This document shows positions 34,582 through 46,481 of a stretch of 64,000 nt of DNA, piece by piece (within the stretch, counting starts at the first letter, position 1; every line of letters starts with the position of its first letter). The stretch comes from Amphiura filiformis (Eukaryota > Echinodermata > Ophiuroidea > Amphilepidida > Amphiuridae), in the NCBI RefSeq assembly GCF_039555335.1, contig NW_027305508.1, positions 248,001 through 312,000 of the forward strand, given 5' to 3'. The notes beneath the pieces were generated by a model. That model saw only the letters and a list, made by a program, of their open reading frames with translations, ran no database searches and was not told the DNA's origin. Position numbers and translations under genes: made by a program.

Positions 34582-36729
34582 CCAGGTTTTATGATATAGC
34601 ATGGTTTTGGATCACCACAGTCAAAAGGCCATATACTAGTAGGGCTAACCTTACTACCCTTCACCACTATAAGGCTTGGAGTTGTACGTCCTGAAATCAA
34701 CGTCTCAAGCTATGCTATGTTATTTTGTGTATCAAAATAACCAAATTGTTGAGACCACATGTCACATTATCCAATTCATTCCAAGGCATAGGTTTTTAAA
34801 CATTTAGACACATCTGCTTCTGCTTGAGAACATTATTACAGTAGCCCTGAGTAATTCAATTTGAAAATTTTTCTTTGTTTACAATTTAAAGCTACTGCAT
34901 GAAAGTTGGGAATTCCCTTTACCGTGTAATCACAGTAAACAAAGTCAGGACTATTTATGTACTCACAATTCCCTAGTGTAAAGTAGATATAACATCATTT
35001 TGGAAATTCCCCAGGAAGTGAAAGGTTAATGTTTAAAATTAGGCTTGGGAATTTCCAGATTACATCGTATTTTGTGAAAGAGTGAATATGTAATGTGCTA
35101 ATAGAACTGGACATTTATTTATGTTTATGTATCAGAACATTATAAATCATATTTTACTTTTATTTATTCAAATACTGTTAACTTTTCAAGCATTTTTTCT
35201 TGTGCATTCTGAAGTGAATTTGGGTGAAAGGTGTGTTTGGCCTTGACGACTCGGTAACAATATTTGACTCACGTTGCTGTTTAATCGCACCTGCTGTCCC
35301 AAATCTACAGAGTGTATAAACATTATTCATATATACAGATAATACAACTTCTAAGTTCCCCCTGATAAATGTTTGAATAAATTAATGTAGTTTTAGCCTA
35401 TTTAAAAACAGAAAAAGCATAATATAATAAAAAACATGTTGTGCATCTTCAGTGTTTTTTAAAGGAAATCCATTCATAGCTATTTTAAGTTACTATGAGT
35501 AGAACAAAGTTTGACCATATTTTAAGAGAGCTGGTCTCCACTATATTGAGAGCAGGTCTCTTATTTAATCCCTTAAAAAAGAAAAAATTGTCTTTTAAAA
35601 ACATCGGATTTTAAACTTTTTTATATGTTTAGTGTTACTGTTACTCCCCATGGATGTTGTCATATTTCCCCTGTTTTAATTTCATCCATTGCTAGTGGGT
35701 AAGTGTGACACTGTTGTATCCTTTGGATACATCCTTTGATTCCCCAGCTGGTCAGTTGGAACAGATTTTCCCAGTTTTTATATCATGTTTTAAAAGTTAC
35801 AGTAAAGCTCTTTTTAAGGGCTCTGGACTGGTATGGCGTGTGCACAGTATTTTTGTGTGGCATGAGAGCACAGCAAACAAATCGAATTGCATTCTGAATA
35901 CTGAAGAATGTGCTTCTGATATCATGCCATTGCAACTTTTCATTTCAAATTTTGTTCAATTGCTCTGAAACATGGGAAGCATCATTGCATATTTAACACT
36001 GAAGATGCCCAACATGCCATACAATTACATAATCGGTTGAAAAACATATATGAGGGGAAACTTTTAAAAGTTGTGTTACCTGTATGTACAAAGGCGCTTC
36101 AGTAAACACACAACAAGCGGACGTCACTTCATTACCAAATACAAGGTGAAACAAAGTATACCTGCAATGTTTTGTCACATTGTGTCAACAGTGATTTGGG
36201 AAATAAAGGTTATCAAAGCATAATGTTATTTGTGAATTGTTTACTTGTGTGATTCAATGACAATGAGTAACACTACAGCAGAGCATACCAGTTCCTGGTT
36301 ATGGTTATTTGAACACTGTTCTACTTGTCAAGTGGAAAAAATGCACATAATTTGTGAGAAGTCCAACTACATGATTAGCTGACAGACTTATTTGGTGTTT
36401 GTTTAGGCTAAGAAACAGCAAATTCATTTTTTGCCGTAAAAATATTTGTTGCCGTAAAATCATGAAATTCTGACAAATTTGGAAGAAGAGTTACTTGATT
36501 CAATACTCGAAAAAAAAAAAAAAAAAACAATGAATATTGTACTTTAATTGTGTAAATCAACCACAATTTTATGTTGTGTACTTTTGAGCAGTCGAAAATT
36601 TAAAAAAAAAAGATATCTTAAAAAAAAACCTCCTCATTTCGCATTCGTTTTTGAAACTATTAGCCTACATGACATATATAACATGCTAAATCTATGTGTA
36701 CAATATTCAAAATATCAATCCAGAATGTT
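34582..36729. other. No gene seen
   Basis: AT-rich and without recognisable exons. An ORF at 35705-35968 has no domain. AATAAA at 36201-36206 (GGGAAATAAAGG) could be a polyadenylation signal, but no transcript can be supported from sequence alone. Confidence 0.45.
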
Positions 36730-36943
36730 ATTAGGGGGCAGTCACTATTTACGCCAGGGGGGGGGGATGGAAGATTGAAGGGGGGAACACGAAAAAAATT
36801 CTATTATGATTGGGGGGAACACGAATTATATTTATTCCATTTGGGGGGGAACATGAATTTTTTCCCCAGTATATTAAAAAAAACCCACTGTAAAACAGGA
36901 AAAGCAGAGTGACAGAGCGGTAGTACATGTTGATATTAAAGCA

Positions 36944-37544
36944 TACGAGGGGGTATCAAAAAGTTTTAGAAATCGCCCAGAAGTGAAAGAGCTATATCAA
37001 TGAAATTTTGTTAGTGTAATCACTGGTCCTTATGTACACTATGGTGCAAAAATGGTCTCATAAGTATGTTTACTTTTTTTTACAGATGGCACTAGATGCC
37101 AATAACCTGCTGCCCCAGTTACTGCGCATAAACTGCAAGATTGAGAAAATTGAGGCAAGCAGCATTATTAAGATCCTGCTTTTGAAGGGTTGCAGTGCCT
37201 AGAAAATTGATGATGAAATGAAAGTTATCTTCGGTGGTGATTGTGATATGTCTCTGTCGCTTTTTGGAAAAGGAATTTTTATTTCATCACAGATTTTCTG
37301 GGCATTGTAACCCTTAAAATGGAACTTAATCATGCTGCATGCCTCAATTTTCTCCATTTTGCTGGTTATGCGGTTACATAGACAGGTAGTGACATCTAGC
37401 TCCTGTAAAAAAAAAGTAAACATACTTATGAGACCATTTTTGCACCATAGTGTACATAAGGACCAGTGATTGCACTGACAAAATTTCATTGATATAGCTC
37501 TTTCACTTCTGGGCCATTTCTAAAACTTTTTGATACCCCTCGTA
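36944..37544 (+). mobile_element. Rearranged mariner derivative, foldback form
   Basis: Ends TACGAGGGGGTATCAAAAAG and TTTTTGATACCCCTCGTA, closely related to the element at 32237. The left half carries the transposase start (KIEASSIIKILLLKG) and ATTGATGATGAAATGAAAGT. The right half carries much of the same N-terminal sequence inverted, so the whole folds back over roughly 250 bp per arm. Confidence 0.85.
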
Positions 37545-38385
37545 TGTGCATATTCACTACTTTATTTAATCTTTTGACAGCCTTGGTGGCATGACATGTT
37601 TTCTTGGATTACATGTAACATAAAATACAATGTACAAACAAGGCTGATTCACTACTGATTTTTACAGTGAAAGTCAAAATTGTTCCCAGGTTTGTGAAAG
37701 TGCAGGCTACAGGGCCTCGTTCTTTTAATGTGTAAAATGTGCAAATACTTGCTGCAATGTACGTGCATGTTAAGTGCTACGCAATTATCACCATGGCCTC
37801 GCAGCCAGCACTTTCACCACAAGCTTCGAAACAAATTTGAAAGTATTTTCATTTTTGCTTTTGCTACAAATACAGATGTTGTTATTACTATTCTACACCT
37901 ACAAAACAGCACAGTACACTCTTTCAAAACCATTAAAGTACAAAATACAAAATGTATGTGCAAATCTGAAAGCAGACGGAGAAAAAAGTCTTACAGCCTG
38001 ACTAACCCAGGAAAATATTAATCATATACAAAAGTATCAATGTACTAACCCACAATTCTAAACTGTTTTCTTGAATGAAAAATGTGTATTATTGATATGA
38101 TCCAAAAGTAAATTGAATTTTAACCAGTATATGAAGACAAATATAATTATTACTATTCAAATTTTAATCTTGACAAAAGGACAGATCCCACTACTTTTCT
38201 TGGCTTGTAAATTACTTTTTGCTGGGGCATGGGGTACGTCAAACCTAAATTTTGTGAAAAATACAAAATGCTGTCAAGTTTTACCTTTCAAAGTTATGTA
38301 CTCAAATCATACATTTTTGGAAAGGGCAAGAGTGTTAGACTCAATTTCCGTCATCAAATTTCACACAAACCAATGATTTTTCCAA

Positions 38386-38669
38386 TTAGGCCAAATTAAA
38401 AAATGTTTGTCTCAAAGCCCCAGCGCATTTAGCAAATGGACACGCATTCGATATCCCACAAATCCAAGTTTTCTTTTTATTTTCTTAATTTTATTTTACA
38501 AACATCCCGAAAATACTGAAAATTTACCCAAACGTTTTGCGTTTTGACATTAATTGAAAAAAACATTTTTAAAAAATCTTTAAAAAAAATATAAAAAAAT
38601 AGCAAAACAATAAAGTTTTTGAAAAATAGGTGGGCTTTGAGACAAACAATTAATTTAAGTTGGCCTTAA
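38386..38669. mobile_element. MITE with TTAGGCC...TTTGTCTCAAAGCCC ends
   Basis: TTAGGCCAAATTAAAAAATG then TTTGTCTCAAAGCCC at the left pairs with GGGCTTTGAGACAAACAATT...AAGTTGGCCTTAA at the right. AT-rich interior, no ORF. Confidence 0.75.
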
Positions 38670-39006
38670 TAGGCCAAAAAGAAGCAAAATTTAAATTGTT
38701 TTATCAACAAATCTAAATTTTGACAGTTTTCATCAATATCTTGAAAACTAACCATTTTTGTGGTGGAAAAAAAGTCCCTGATCCTAGACAATTGCTTTAT
38801 AATAAAGATGATTATGACCATTTTTAAATAGCAATTTTTACCCAAGTATGATGTTATAGGATGTCACAAAATTGTTAACTATTTTTTATAACCTTTCTCA
38901 ATTGCTACTTGAGTCTGTATCTGGGCTGAGCTTTCTGAATCTGAACTTTCTGAATCTGAGCATGATTCATGTTCATTTTGTTTACTTGTCGAAGCAAAGT
39001 AGTTTG

Positions 39007-39290
39007 TCAATGTGTTGATTTTTTTTCCCCTTTGTTTTTTGTGAGTCTTTTTTCTTCTCTAATCCATTCATCGACTTGCACAAGTGCATCAGCGGCAAAC
39101 ACATTTTTAGCACGGAGATCTTTGAGAGCATCAAGATGAAATCTTGGAACAAGTCGGGGATTGTCAACCAAATGGTGTTCCTTTACACATTCTGGTGGGG
39201 GTGTTTCTTTGCAGGCATCGGGTAATACTTCTTGTGGGTTCACACAAATGGAGTTGATAGTATTTGACTTGTGTCGCTTTAGTATTTTAG
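39007..39290 (-). CDS. Unrecognised coding-like ORF (minus strand)
   Basis: Reads SNTINSICVNPQEVLPDACK, then PPPECVKEHHLVDNPRLVPR, then FHLDALKDLRAKNVFAADAL and VQVDEWIREEKRL. The composition is protein-like (balanced, amphipathic, ending in a Lys-rich tail), unlike the simple-repeat ORFs around it, but I recognise no family. Just downstream on this strand another frame reads SKQNEHESCSDSESSDSESS, an acidic Ser-rich stretch. It lies inside the segment with inverted G-rich ends, so it may be transposon-borne or a captured gene piece. The opposite strand also carries an acidic ORF that starts close by. Confidence 0.25.
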
Positions 39291-39522
39291 TGAAGACAGT
39301 GACCATGAAGAAGTTGAAAGTGAAAGTATTGAGGAGGAGAGTGAAGACAGTGACCATGAAGAAGTTGAAAGTGAAAGTATTGAGGAGGAGAGTGATCAAG
39401 TATATGGTGTTGTAGGATCAGACACAAGTGATAGTGAGCACGAGGAAAACTTTGAAGATCATGTTGTAGTCACAAGAAGTGGAAGGAAAGCAGGGTCATG
39501 GAGAAGTGTTTTTTCATTTTAA
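39283..39522 (+). CDS. Unrecognised acidic ORF with duplicated 17-residue repeat
   Basis: Opens after TAG at 39280-39282, has no ATG start in the repeat part, and ends at TAA 39520-39522. It encodes two copies of EDSDHEEVESESIEEES (17 residues; 51-bp DNA repeat at 39292-39342 and 39343-39393), then DQVYGVVGSDTSDSEHEENF and a basic end VVVTRSGRKAGSWRS. The upstream GTGTCGCTTTAG or TATTTTAG could serve as a splice acceptor, so it may be a terminal exon. TRSGR-type basic ends occur in several transposon proteins, but that is too little to assign one. Confidence 0.3.
   Translation, partial: YFSEDSDHEEVESESIEEESEDSDHEEVESESIEEESDQVYGVVGSDTSDSEHEENFEDHVVVTRSGRKAGSWRSVFSF
39292..39393 (+). repeat. 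51-bp coding tandem duplication
   Basis: GAAGACAGTGACCATGAAGA...AGTATTGAGGAGGAGAGT occurs twice head to tail without a difference, keeping frame (17 codons). Confidence 0.95.
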
Positions 39523-40319
39523 AGTGGTATGTTCCTTGCACAGCGTTACCAACAGGCAAATAATGATTCAACACGTACAAGGTTTCCATATTTGATAGTC
39601 ATTTTTGTATGATGATGGTCTACAGAAAAGATGAAAATATCCTGATACTATTGATATAGATGAACTTCAGTGTCACATTCTTGCCCCAAAAGAGAAAATA
39701 CAAAGCAACTTTAGAGGTAACATTGTACAAAATGTGGCCGGGGCCATGAAGGTTTATCAATAGAGTAGACTGAAAATACACAGGTCAAAATTGGCCTGCC
39801 CCTTTTTTAATTTCACCAAGTTCTTCTGATGTAAATAATAGTATTCAGAATTTTCTCTTCAATAAACAGTGAAATAACCAGTAAAGCGTAGCAACAAGCT
39901 GCACCCTGGGTATGTACACAGCCAGAATCTTCAAAATCAACTGGCAACACAGGTATAATGTTAATCACCTTGAGTCCTACTTGTAGCACCCTCGAGTCGC
40001 TTGGTGCACATATTAAACCTGTGTTGCCAGTCACAAGAATCTGCCTGTGAATATAGTACTGTGATATTTAATACATGTACAGGCTAGAGTTCTGTGCACC
40101 TGTACTATACTTTTACCAGTAACTTAATTTTATTTTTCTGTTTATTTTCCATTTGTGATTTTAAAAAGACCAAGAAAAAGAAAACATTTCTTGTACAAAC
40201 TTATTAAAAAACAAGGGGTACAGTATACAGAACTCTTTCCATGAATATGAATACTCATATATTTCATTATTTTAAAAGAGAGACAATAAAAGTAAAAATA
40301 CATGAAGACCGTAGTATTG
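39523..40319. other. No gene; a small inverted pair
   Basis: GGCAACACAGGTATAATG (about 39943) and its inverse CATATTAAACCTGTGTTGCC (about 40010) form a foldback within about 39894-40054. The remainder is anonymous. Confidence 0.45.
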
Positions 40320-40599
40320 TTTTTGTTAGGGAGGGGGGAACCTGAATTTTTTTACCTGATCGATGGGGGAACCTGATTTTTTTCTGAAGCCAACAGGGGA
40401 ACATGAACAAATTTGAGGAAAAGTTGGAAAATCCTCCATCCCCCCCCCTGGTGTAAATAGTGACCGCCCCCTTATAGGCCATTACATATTTTGCAAATGA
40501 TTTTTAATTGCTGCTTTGTAGAAAGACACTTTCAATTAAAAGTATCTCTTTTAAGATTTTTCAGGACAAGCATATTAAAGCGTATGCCTACCCTTTCAA

Positions 40600-42470
40600 G
40601 CAATGAACAATCCTCGTCAATGCAAAACCACATTCGTGCAAATAGTGTCATTTTGCATGATTATGCAAAATTACATACTTTTCCAAAAGTATGTGCTTTT
40701 GCTTATGCAACTTAGTAACTATATTTTAAATAAACGTATAAGACCCAATATCTTGTTTTTGCCAAAACCACATGCTTTTGCAAAATATGTCATTTTGCAT
40801 GATTATACAAAATTACATACTTTTCCAAAAGTGTGTGTTTTTGCTTATGTAACTTAGTATAGGCCTACACTATATTAATAAACGTATACTAGTATATAAG
40901 GCCTAATGTCTTATAGTACATTATACTTTCGGTGGTGGTTTATACACCCCCCTGTTTTTGCCAAAACCACATACTTTTGCAAAGTATGTCATTTTGCATG
41001 GTTATGCAAAATTACACACAAAGGTGTGGTTTTGCTCAAGCAACTTAGTATATACTAGCATGGTTATACAAAATTACATATACTTTTCCAAAAGTATGTG
41101 CTTTTGCTTATTCAACTTAGTATATACTATATTAATAAACGTATATAAGACCTAATGTCTTATAGTACATTATTTCTGCTGGTTTATGCACTCCCCTCCC
41201 CGTTTTTGCCAAAACCACATACTTTTGCAAGATATGTCATTTTGCATTTTGCCTATGTCATATGAATGACCTAATGTCTTATAGTACATTACCATTATAT
41301 GTCATATGAATGACCTAATGTCTTATATAGTACATTAATAAACGTATAAGACATAATGTCTTATAGTACATTCTATTTCTGGTGGTGGTTTATTCACCCA
41401 CCCCCCTTTTGCTAAAACTACATACTTTTGCCAAATTTGTAATTTTGCATGGTTATGCAAAATTACATATCTTAACTTTACTAACTTAGTATAGGTCTAT
41501 ACTATATTAATAAACATATAAGACCTAATGTCTTATAGTACATTATAATTCTGATGGTGGTGATTTATGCACCCCATCCGTTTTATAAAACCACATACTT
41601 TTGCAAAATATATTATTTTGCATGGTTATACAAAATTACATATGCTTTTCCAAACGTGTGTGCTTTTGTTGATTCAACATACTCAAGCCTATACTATATT
41701 AATAAACGTATATGTAAGACCTAATGTCTTATAGTATATTATATTTCTGGTGGTGGTTTATGCACCCCTCCCCGTTTTTTCCCCAAACCACATACTTTTG
41801 CATAATCATTTTGCATGGTTATACAAAATTAAATACTTTTCAAAAAATGTGTGCTTTTGCTTTAATATGCAACTCATTAGTCTATACTATAATAATAAAG
41901 GTATATAAGACATAATGTCTTATAATACAGTACATTTCTGGTGGTGGTTTATGCCCCCCCCCCCTTTATTGCCAAAACCATATACTTTGGCAAAGTATGT
42001 CATTTTGCATGGTTATACAAAATTACATACTTTTCCAAAAGTGTATGCTTTTGCTTATGCAACTTAGTATATACTATAAAGACCTAATGTCTTACAGTAC
42101 ATTATATTTTGGTGTGGTTTATGCACCCCCGTTTTTGTTTGGCCAAAACCACATACATAAATATATCATTTTGCATGGTTATGCAAAATTACATTTTCCA
42201 AAGTATGTTGCTTATGCAACTTATTATACGTTTGTTAATATAGAATACACTAAGACATTATTAGAATTAAAAATTATATTTCCGGTGGTGGTTATGCACC
42301 ATACCACTTTTACCCCTAAGTTGACTAATTATGCCAACTTTCATACCGTACGTTTGCCAAATATGTCATTTTGCATGATTGGGCCAATGCAAAGTGACAT
42401 ATTTTTCCAAAAGTATGTGCTTTGCATATGCAACTTGGTAGGCCTATATATATAAGCATATATAATAATA
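40600..42470. repeat. Satellite-like array of ~170-250-bp units
   Basis: About nine units, each with CCAAAACCACATACTTTTGC, AATATGTCATTTTGCATGGT, TATGCAAAATTACATACTTT, TCCAAAAGTATGTGCTTTTG, then ACTATATTAATAAACGTATA, AGACCTAATGTCTTATAGTA and TGGTGGTGGTTTATGCACCC. Units start near 40618, 40761, 40961, 41209, 41410, 41586, 41785, 41971 and 42142. The unit contains short palindromes (TTTTGCATGGTTATGCAAAA; AAAGTATG...CATACTTT). ORFs here are repeat artefacts. Confidence 0.9.
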
Positions 42471-42865
42471 AACGTAGCCTATAAAAGAAATGTCTTAGGC
42501 CTATTGTACATCATTACGGTGATTGCCCCCCCCCCCCACCCACGTTTTGCCCGTAGTTTTTTACCCGTATTTCTTTCACACAGTGTACTAAATATAATTA
42601 GTAAAATTGGAAGTAAATGAGCTAAGGATGATAGCCAAATCTCAGTTTGGATGAGGTATAAGCGAGAGATGAGACTGTTAAAATACCAAATACCTCCAGC
42701 TACCTCAAAAAGCTCCGTGGAATGAATGGTACGGCACATTATTAAGTGGTGTGCTCCCGCTTTGGTAGTATGCGCCCTGATTCCATATAGCCAGCCCGTA
42801 TGCCCCATCACGTGTTTCTAGACAAAACATCTATTTTTGTATAAGCTTGTATAGCCCTCTACTTA

Positions 42866-43012
42866 CCGTAAAGTATGATGTTTTGCTTATGCAAAACTCC
42901 ATGTTTTGCGTAAGTATGTGTTTTGCATATGCAAAAGTACATACTTTCATAAAGTATGTAGTTTTGCATATGCAAAACATCATATTTTGCATAAGTATGT
43001 GCTTTTGCACGC
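42866..43012. repeat. Palindromic TATGCAAAA cluster
   Basis: Alternating GTATGTGTTTTGCATATGCA and AAAAGTACATACTTTCATAA words, related to the array at 40600 but in a shorter, more symmetrical arrangement. It ends exactly where the 414-bp element starts. Confidence 0.75.
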
Positions 43013-43015
43013 AGC

Positions 43016-43429
43016 ACCGGGGTACTGCAATTTCGCTCAAGTTTTCAGACAAAATGAAAGATATCATGGCAAGGATGTATTGGATCAGTGGAATCACGGT
43101 ACCCATCTTGGCTGAAAACAGATCTTGGGCTCAAACGCTATTCAATTTACTAAATCGAAAACGAGTGGCTACGAACGAGTTGGGGCACTTTTGACATATT
43201 TTTCCGCATACCACGCTTGCATCGCGTTAAAATCGACTTTCATGATTAGCATTTTGGGGGGGTTTTAGTGCTTTATATATACAAAAATAAAAGGTGTAAA
43301 AATAAATGCGATGTGCAGTAGAATCTTGACTGACAGAAAAACTTAACACTGTGTCCGATTTTATTAATCGCCCGAGTTGGCCACTCAATTTTGCCATATA
43401 AAAAAATCATAGGCTAAAGTTTGTCAGTA
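43016..43429. repeat. 414-bp element, copy 2
   Basis: Identical by eye to 20912-21325, which sits between the two 3-kb repeats. Here it stands alone, preceded by the TATGCAAAA cluster and followed by CCGCGTAAAATGAACTCAG. Confidence 0.85.
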
Positions 43430-43529
43430 CCGCGTAAAATGAACTCAGTCGCATGCTTATTGATGTGGACGCACCATCGGGTAGATGAGTGCCACTGTTG
43501 TAAAACTAAAAGTGAAGATTCCAAATAAA

Positions 43530-43546
43530 TCTATCTATCTATCTAT
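43530..43546. repeat. (TCTA)n microsatellite, short
   Basis: Four TCTA units following AAATAAATC. Confidence 0.9.
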
Positions 43547-43929
43547 CGTCAAAGATCTCAGAACAAAAAGCTACAAAAAGTACAAAAGCAAGGTTTTTCT
43601 TGATTTTCTTTCACAAATGGACATTAGTAGGTCCTATAAATAAATATATGATATTAATGATATTTATTTCAAACTTATGAAGTTAAAACACCACTTCAAT
43701 GGCAATTTCCCGACATGATTCAACTCAATTCAGTTACTTTTGCTAAAGAAGCTTAAAGACACGAATTGCCGAGAGTGGCCTAAGCTGTTTTGGCGTTTGA
43801 TATCTTCACTTGCAGACCACCGATTTCAAGTGAAACAAATTAGCTAGGCTATTATTACCTTGAAAGTATATACAATCAATAAGTAGCATGAAATACTACT
43901 TTTAAATTGCAATTTTTTTGTTACAACCG

Positions 43930-44290
43930 GTATTTTGCCAGGGGGATGGTCCATACAATCACCCCCCCCCCCCATGATGTTGTAGGCGCCTGGTTTTTCA
44001 AAATTAACCTCATATTTGACCATTTTAGCCGGTTTTAGCCCCAAAAAGAGCACATTTTTGTGCCCTTCGCGCGAATGTACTCAACTTTTTCTCCACATTT
44101 CATCAATTTAGCTACAATATTATGGCAAAGGTTTTCGTCATATTTGGTGTCAATTTGTTAAGAAATAGGCCCTAGGCCTATATACTCCTGATTTCAGCAC
44201 TTATGCCGTTTTGCCAAATGAAAGATAGCCATAGGCGTAGACCCCCCCCCCCAATATTTTGCCAGGGGGATGGTCCATACAATCATCCCC
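43930..44290. repeat. Direct repeat TTTTGCCAGGGGGATGGTCC
   Basis: TTTTGCCAGGGGGATGGTCC followed by ATACAATCA occurs near 43931 and again near 44260, each followed by C-rich or CCCC sequence. The stretch between has no gene; GCCGGTTTTAGCCCCAAAAA lies near 44030. Confidence 0.7.
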
Positions 44291-44467
44291 ATTTGTTTTT
44301 CAATTTGAGGGAAAATGGGCTAACTTTTTTTTTTTAATATGAATAATAAGTTTACATTGTTTTCTTACAATATTGCAGTAATAAAATGCAAATAATTGGC
44401 ATCCGGCACGAGTCTAATAAGCATTCAAAATCTTGAGTAGGCCTATTGGCTGAGACTTTGCTCAAAG

Positions 44468-45400
44468 GATTAGAAAAATGTGTTTTAAAAATTAGAATGC
44501 ATAACTCGAAATTATCCTTTGTACAAGTCTTAGGATTGATTATATAATTTTTCACATTATGAAGAACATGATAATAATATAATGATGATCAGATCATAAT
44601 AAAGTTAATAATTATATACAGAGCTAGAAATGTCAATTTTGATAATTGGTTATAAGAGGATTTGAAAATGTGTTTTAAAAATTAGAATCCATAACTTTAA
44701 ATTATCTTTTGTACAAGCCTTTTGGCTTGATTATATAATTTGTCACATACGAAAAACATAAAAACGCACGTTTTTGCCCTTTTTATTTTTTTTACAATTT
44801 TTTTACATCTGGCCAAATTAACACTATTATTGCTTGCTAGTTCAATCTAACGGATTAGGCGTGGGCTATGTTGGCCAAACCGGATCACATTTCTTTAATT
44901 CTCAACAAATTTTACAACGATGATCACTAATAAAGTTAGTTAAATATGTTGATTTTTATTATTGGATAAAAAATGACTGATTGTTTTTTAATCCTCAATA
45001 AATTAGAGCTTCATTTTTCTGGAATCGGTATAGTACCATTTCACACCATTAATATGATGATCAGATCACGATAAAGTTCATATTAGAGCTAGAAATGTTA
45101 ATTTTGATAATTGATTAGAAAATGTGTTTTAAAAATCATAATGCATAAGATTAGCCCAATTTGTACTAAGTCTTTGTCCAGCATCTGGCCAAATGAACAT
45201 TTGATTTTTATTACCAGTTCATAGTTCCAACTAGCGGATTAGGTGTGGGTTATGTTTCATTTGGCAAAACACGGTGGTATTGTTTTAATCCTCATTAAAA
45301 GCTGCATTTGTATGGAAACCGGTATCGGTAAATGAAGTACCATTTTACACCATTAATATAATGATGATCATAATAAAGTTAACATCTAAAGAGCTTAGAT
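44468..45400. repeat. Degenerate tandem/dispersed repeat block
   Basis: AATGTGTTTTAAAAATTAGA...AT(G/C)CATAA recurs near 44478, 44668 and (variant) 45121; ATCTGGCCAAATTAACA/AATGAACA recurs near 44806 and 45182; GATGATCAGATCA(T/C)(A/G)ATAAAGTT near 44584 and 45057. Related words appear inverted near 60056 (TGCATTCTAATTTTTGGAAA) and direct near 60568-60660. This suggests one repeat family broken into several copies. Confidence 0.65.
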
Positions 45401-45588
45401 GTCAAGTGTAGGCCCACCCATCGGGCGTCCACCCTGGGGGGGGGGGGTGCCGTGAGTGGTGACAACATCACCGAGCGAAAAATACCAATTATATCGAAAC
45501 CCTTTCATCATATAGCAATGATTTTCAAAGAAGATTGTATAAAACATTCACAAAATTACAAAGGTTAAAGTTTTAAACAAAAGTCAGT

Positions 45589-46405
45589 TCAATTCTGAAC
45601 GTAACTAAACATACTATATCCAAATAACTTAAAATCTTTCTCATATTTTCTCTCAAATCCATTTACATCGTCCACAGAAAGTTCATCGAGGTATGTATGT
45701 TGTGTATCGGCATCAGAACTGTTGGTTGCATGACCCGAACTTGACGAAACTACACTTTCTAATTCCGGTACGCCTAATTTCTTCAATATAAATTTGGCAT
45801 CATTGTCCAGAGTTTCAAGTTTGCCAATGATATCATATTTTATTTGACATGGAAAACACAATTCACTGATTGGCATCCAATGTTGCGCACCATTGACGGT
45901 AAATTTTGCATTTGGATTACTTACAAATTGTAAAAACTCTGGCCACGTAAATTGACTACCATAAGGTAATTCAAACAAACTATTCTGTCTCGTTACATAG
46001 AGATACATTTGAAATATCCAAGTTTTCCAAATTCTTCTATTTTGGTTATGTTCATTTTCGAATTTTTCGCGATATGCCGATAAAGTTCGTGTAAACGGAT
46101 CTCGCACGATGATAAATTTGGTGTAAGTTTTTAACCGATGTATAACATCTTTAGGTGACATGCGCATTAATTGCCAATCGGCATAGGTAGTGTTTGTGTG
46201 GACATGAAGATTTGATATTACATTGCTGATAAATGATTGGTTATATGGAACCACTCCTTTGTTTAAAATGTAGAAGACTTTCTTCCAGTTGGTGGACGCT
46301 ACTTTGGGTACATTACAATACAGAGCTTTATGTTTATCCGACACCCAGAGGAACTGCAGCAGCACGTTTAGGTGATCCATAAGCCACTGTCTCAGGTTGT
46401 TGGGT
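45589..46405 (-). CDS. Carbohydrate sulfotransferase (CHST8-14 type), main 3' exon part
   Basis: Golgi type II enzyme family that transfers sulfate from PAPS to GalNAc, chondroitin or HNK-1-type glycans. This piece encodes the catalytic domain. Numbering from the exon start (see 51840-51934; 303 residues with this part): the 5'-phosphosulfate loop NVPKVASTNWKKV at 63-75, the 3'-phosphate loop FIIVRDPFTRTLSAYREKF at about 129-147, and the family C-terminus FERKYEKDFKLFGYSMFSYVQN. Known family members have PKVACTNW, where this one has Ser for Cys. TAA-equivalent stop at 45589. Upstream the coding frame is cut at 46405 by a 5.4-kb transposon; joining 46405 to 51840 gives a continuous frame (95+817=912 nt). 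The exact glycan substrate cannot be inferred. Whether this allele is expressed is doubtful. Confidence 0.92.
46398..46405. repeat. Left target-site duplication of the foldback element
   Basis: TGTTGGGT immediately before the element; the right copy at 51832-51839 is AGTTGGGT (7 of 8 match). Confidence 0.8.
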
Positions 46406-46481
46406 ACGGTGGCTGATATGTGACATATTTAATTTTTTTTAGATTCATCAAAAAAATAAAATAATAATATTAACAAAGTAA

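Larger units (their letters stand above)
36730..40476. mobile_element. 3.7-kb segment bounded by inverted G-rich ends
   Basis: Left: TTAGGGGGCAGTCACTATTT...ACGCCAGGGGGGGGGGATGG. Right (inverse): CCATCCCCCCCCTGGTGTAA...ATAGTGACCGCCCCCTTATA. Both continue inward with GGGGGAAC-(A/C)-TGAATTTTTT-type words. This could be one long DNA transposon or two inverted copies of a short repeat. Inside lie a mariner derivative, a 284-bp MITE and unrecognised acidic ORFs. Confidence 0.5.

Noticed and set aside
41997..42455. 152-codon plus-strand ORF
   Set aside because: Lies wholly in the 170-250-bp satellite array and changes repeat phase; no domain or conserved composition.
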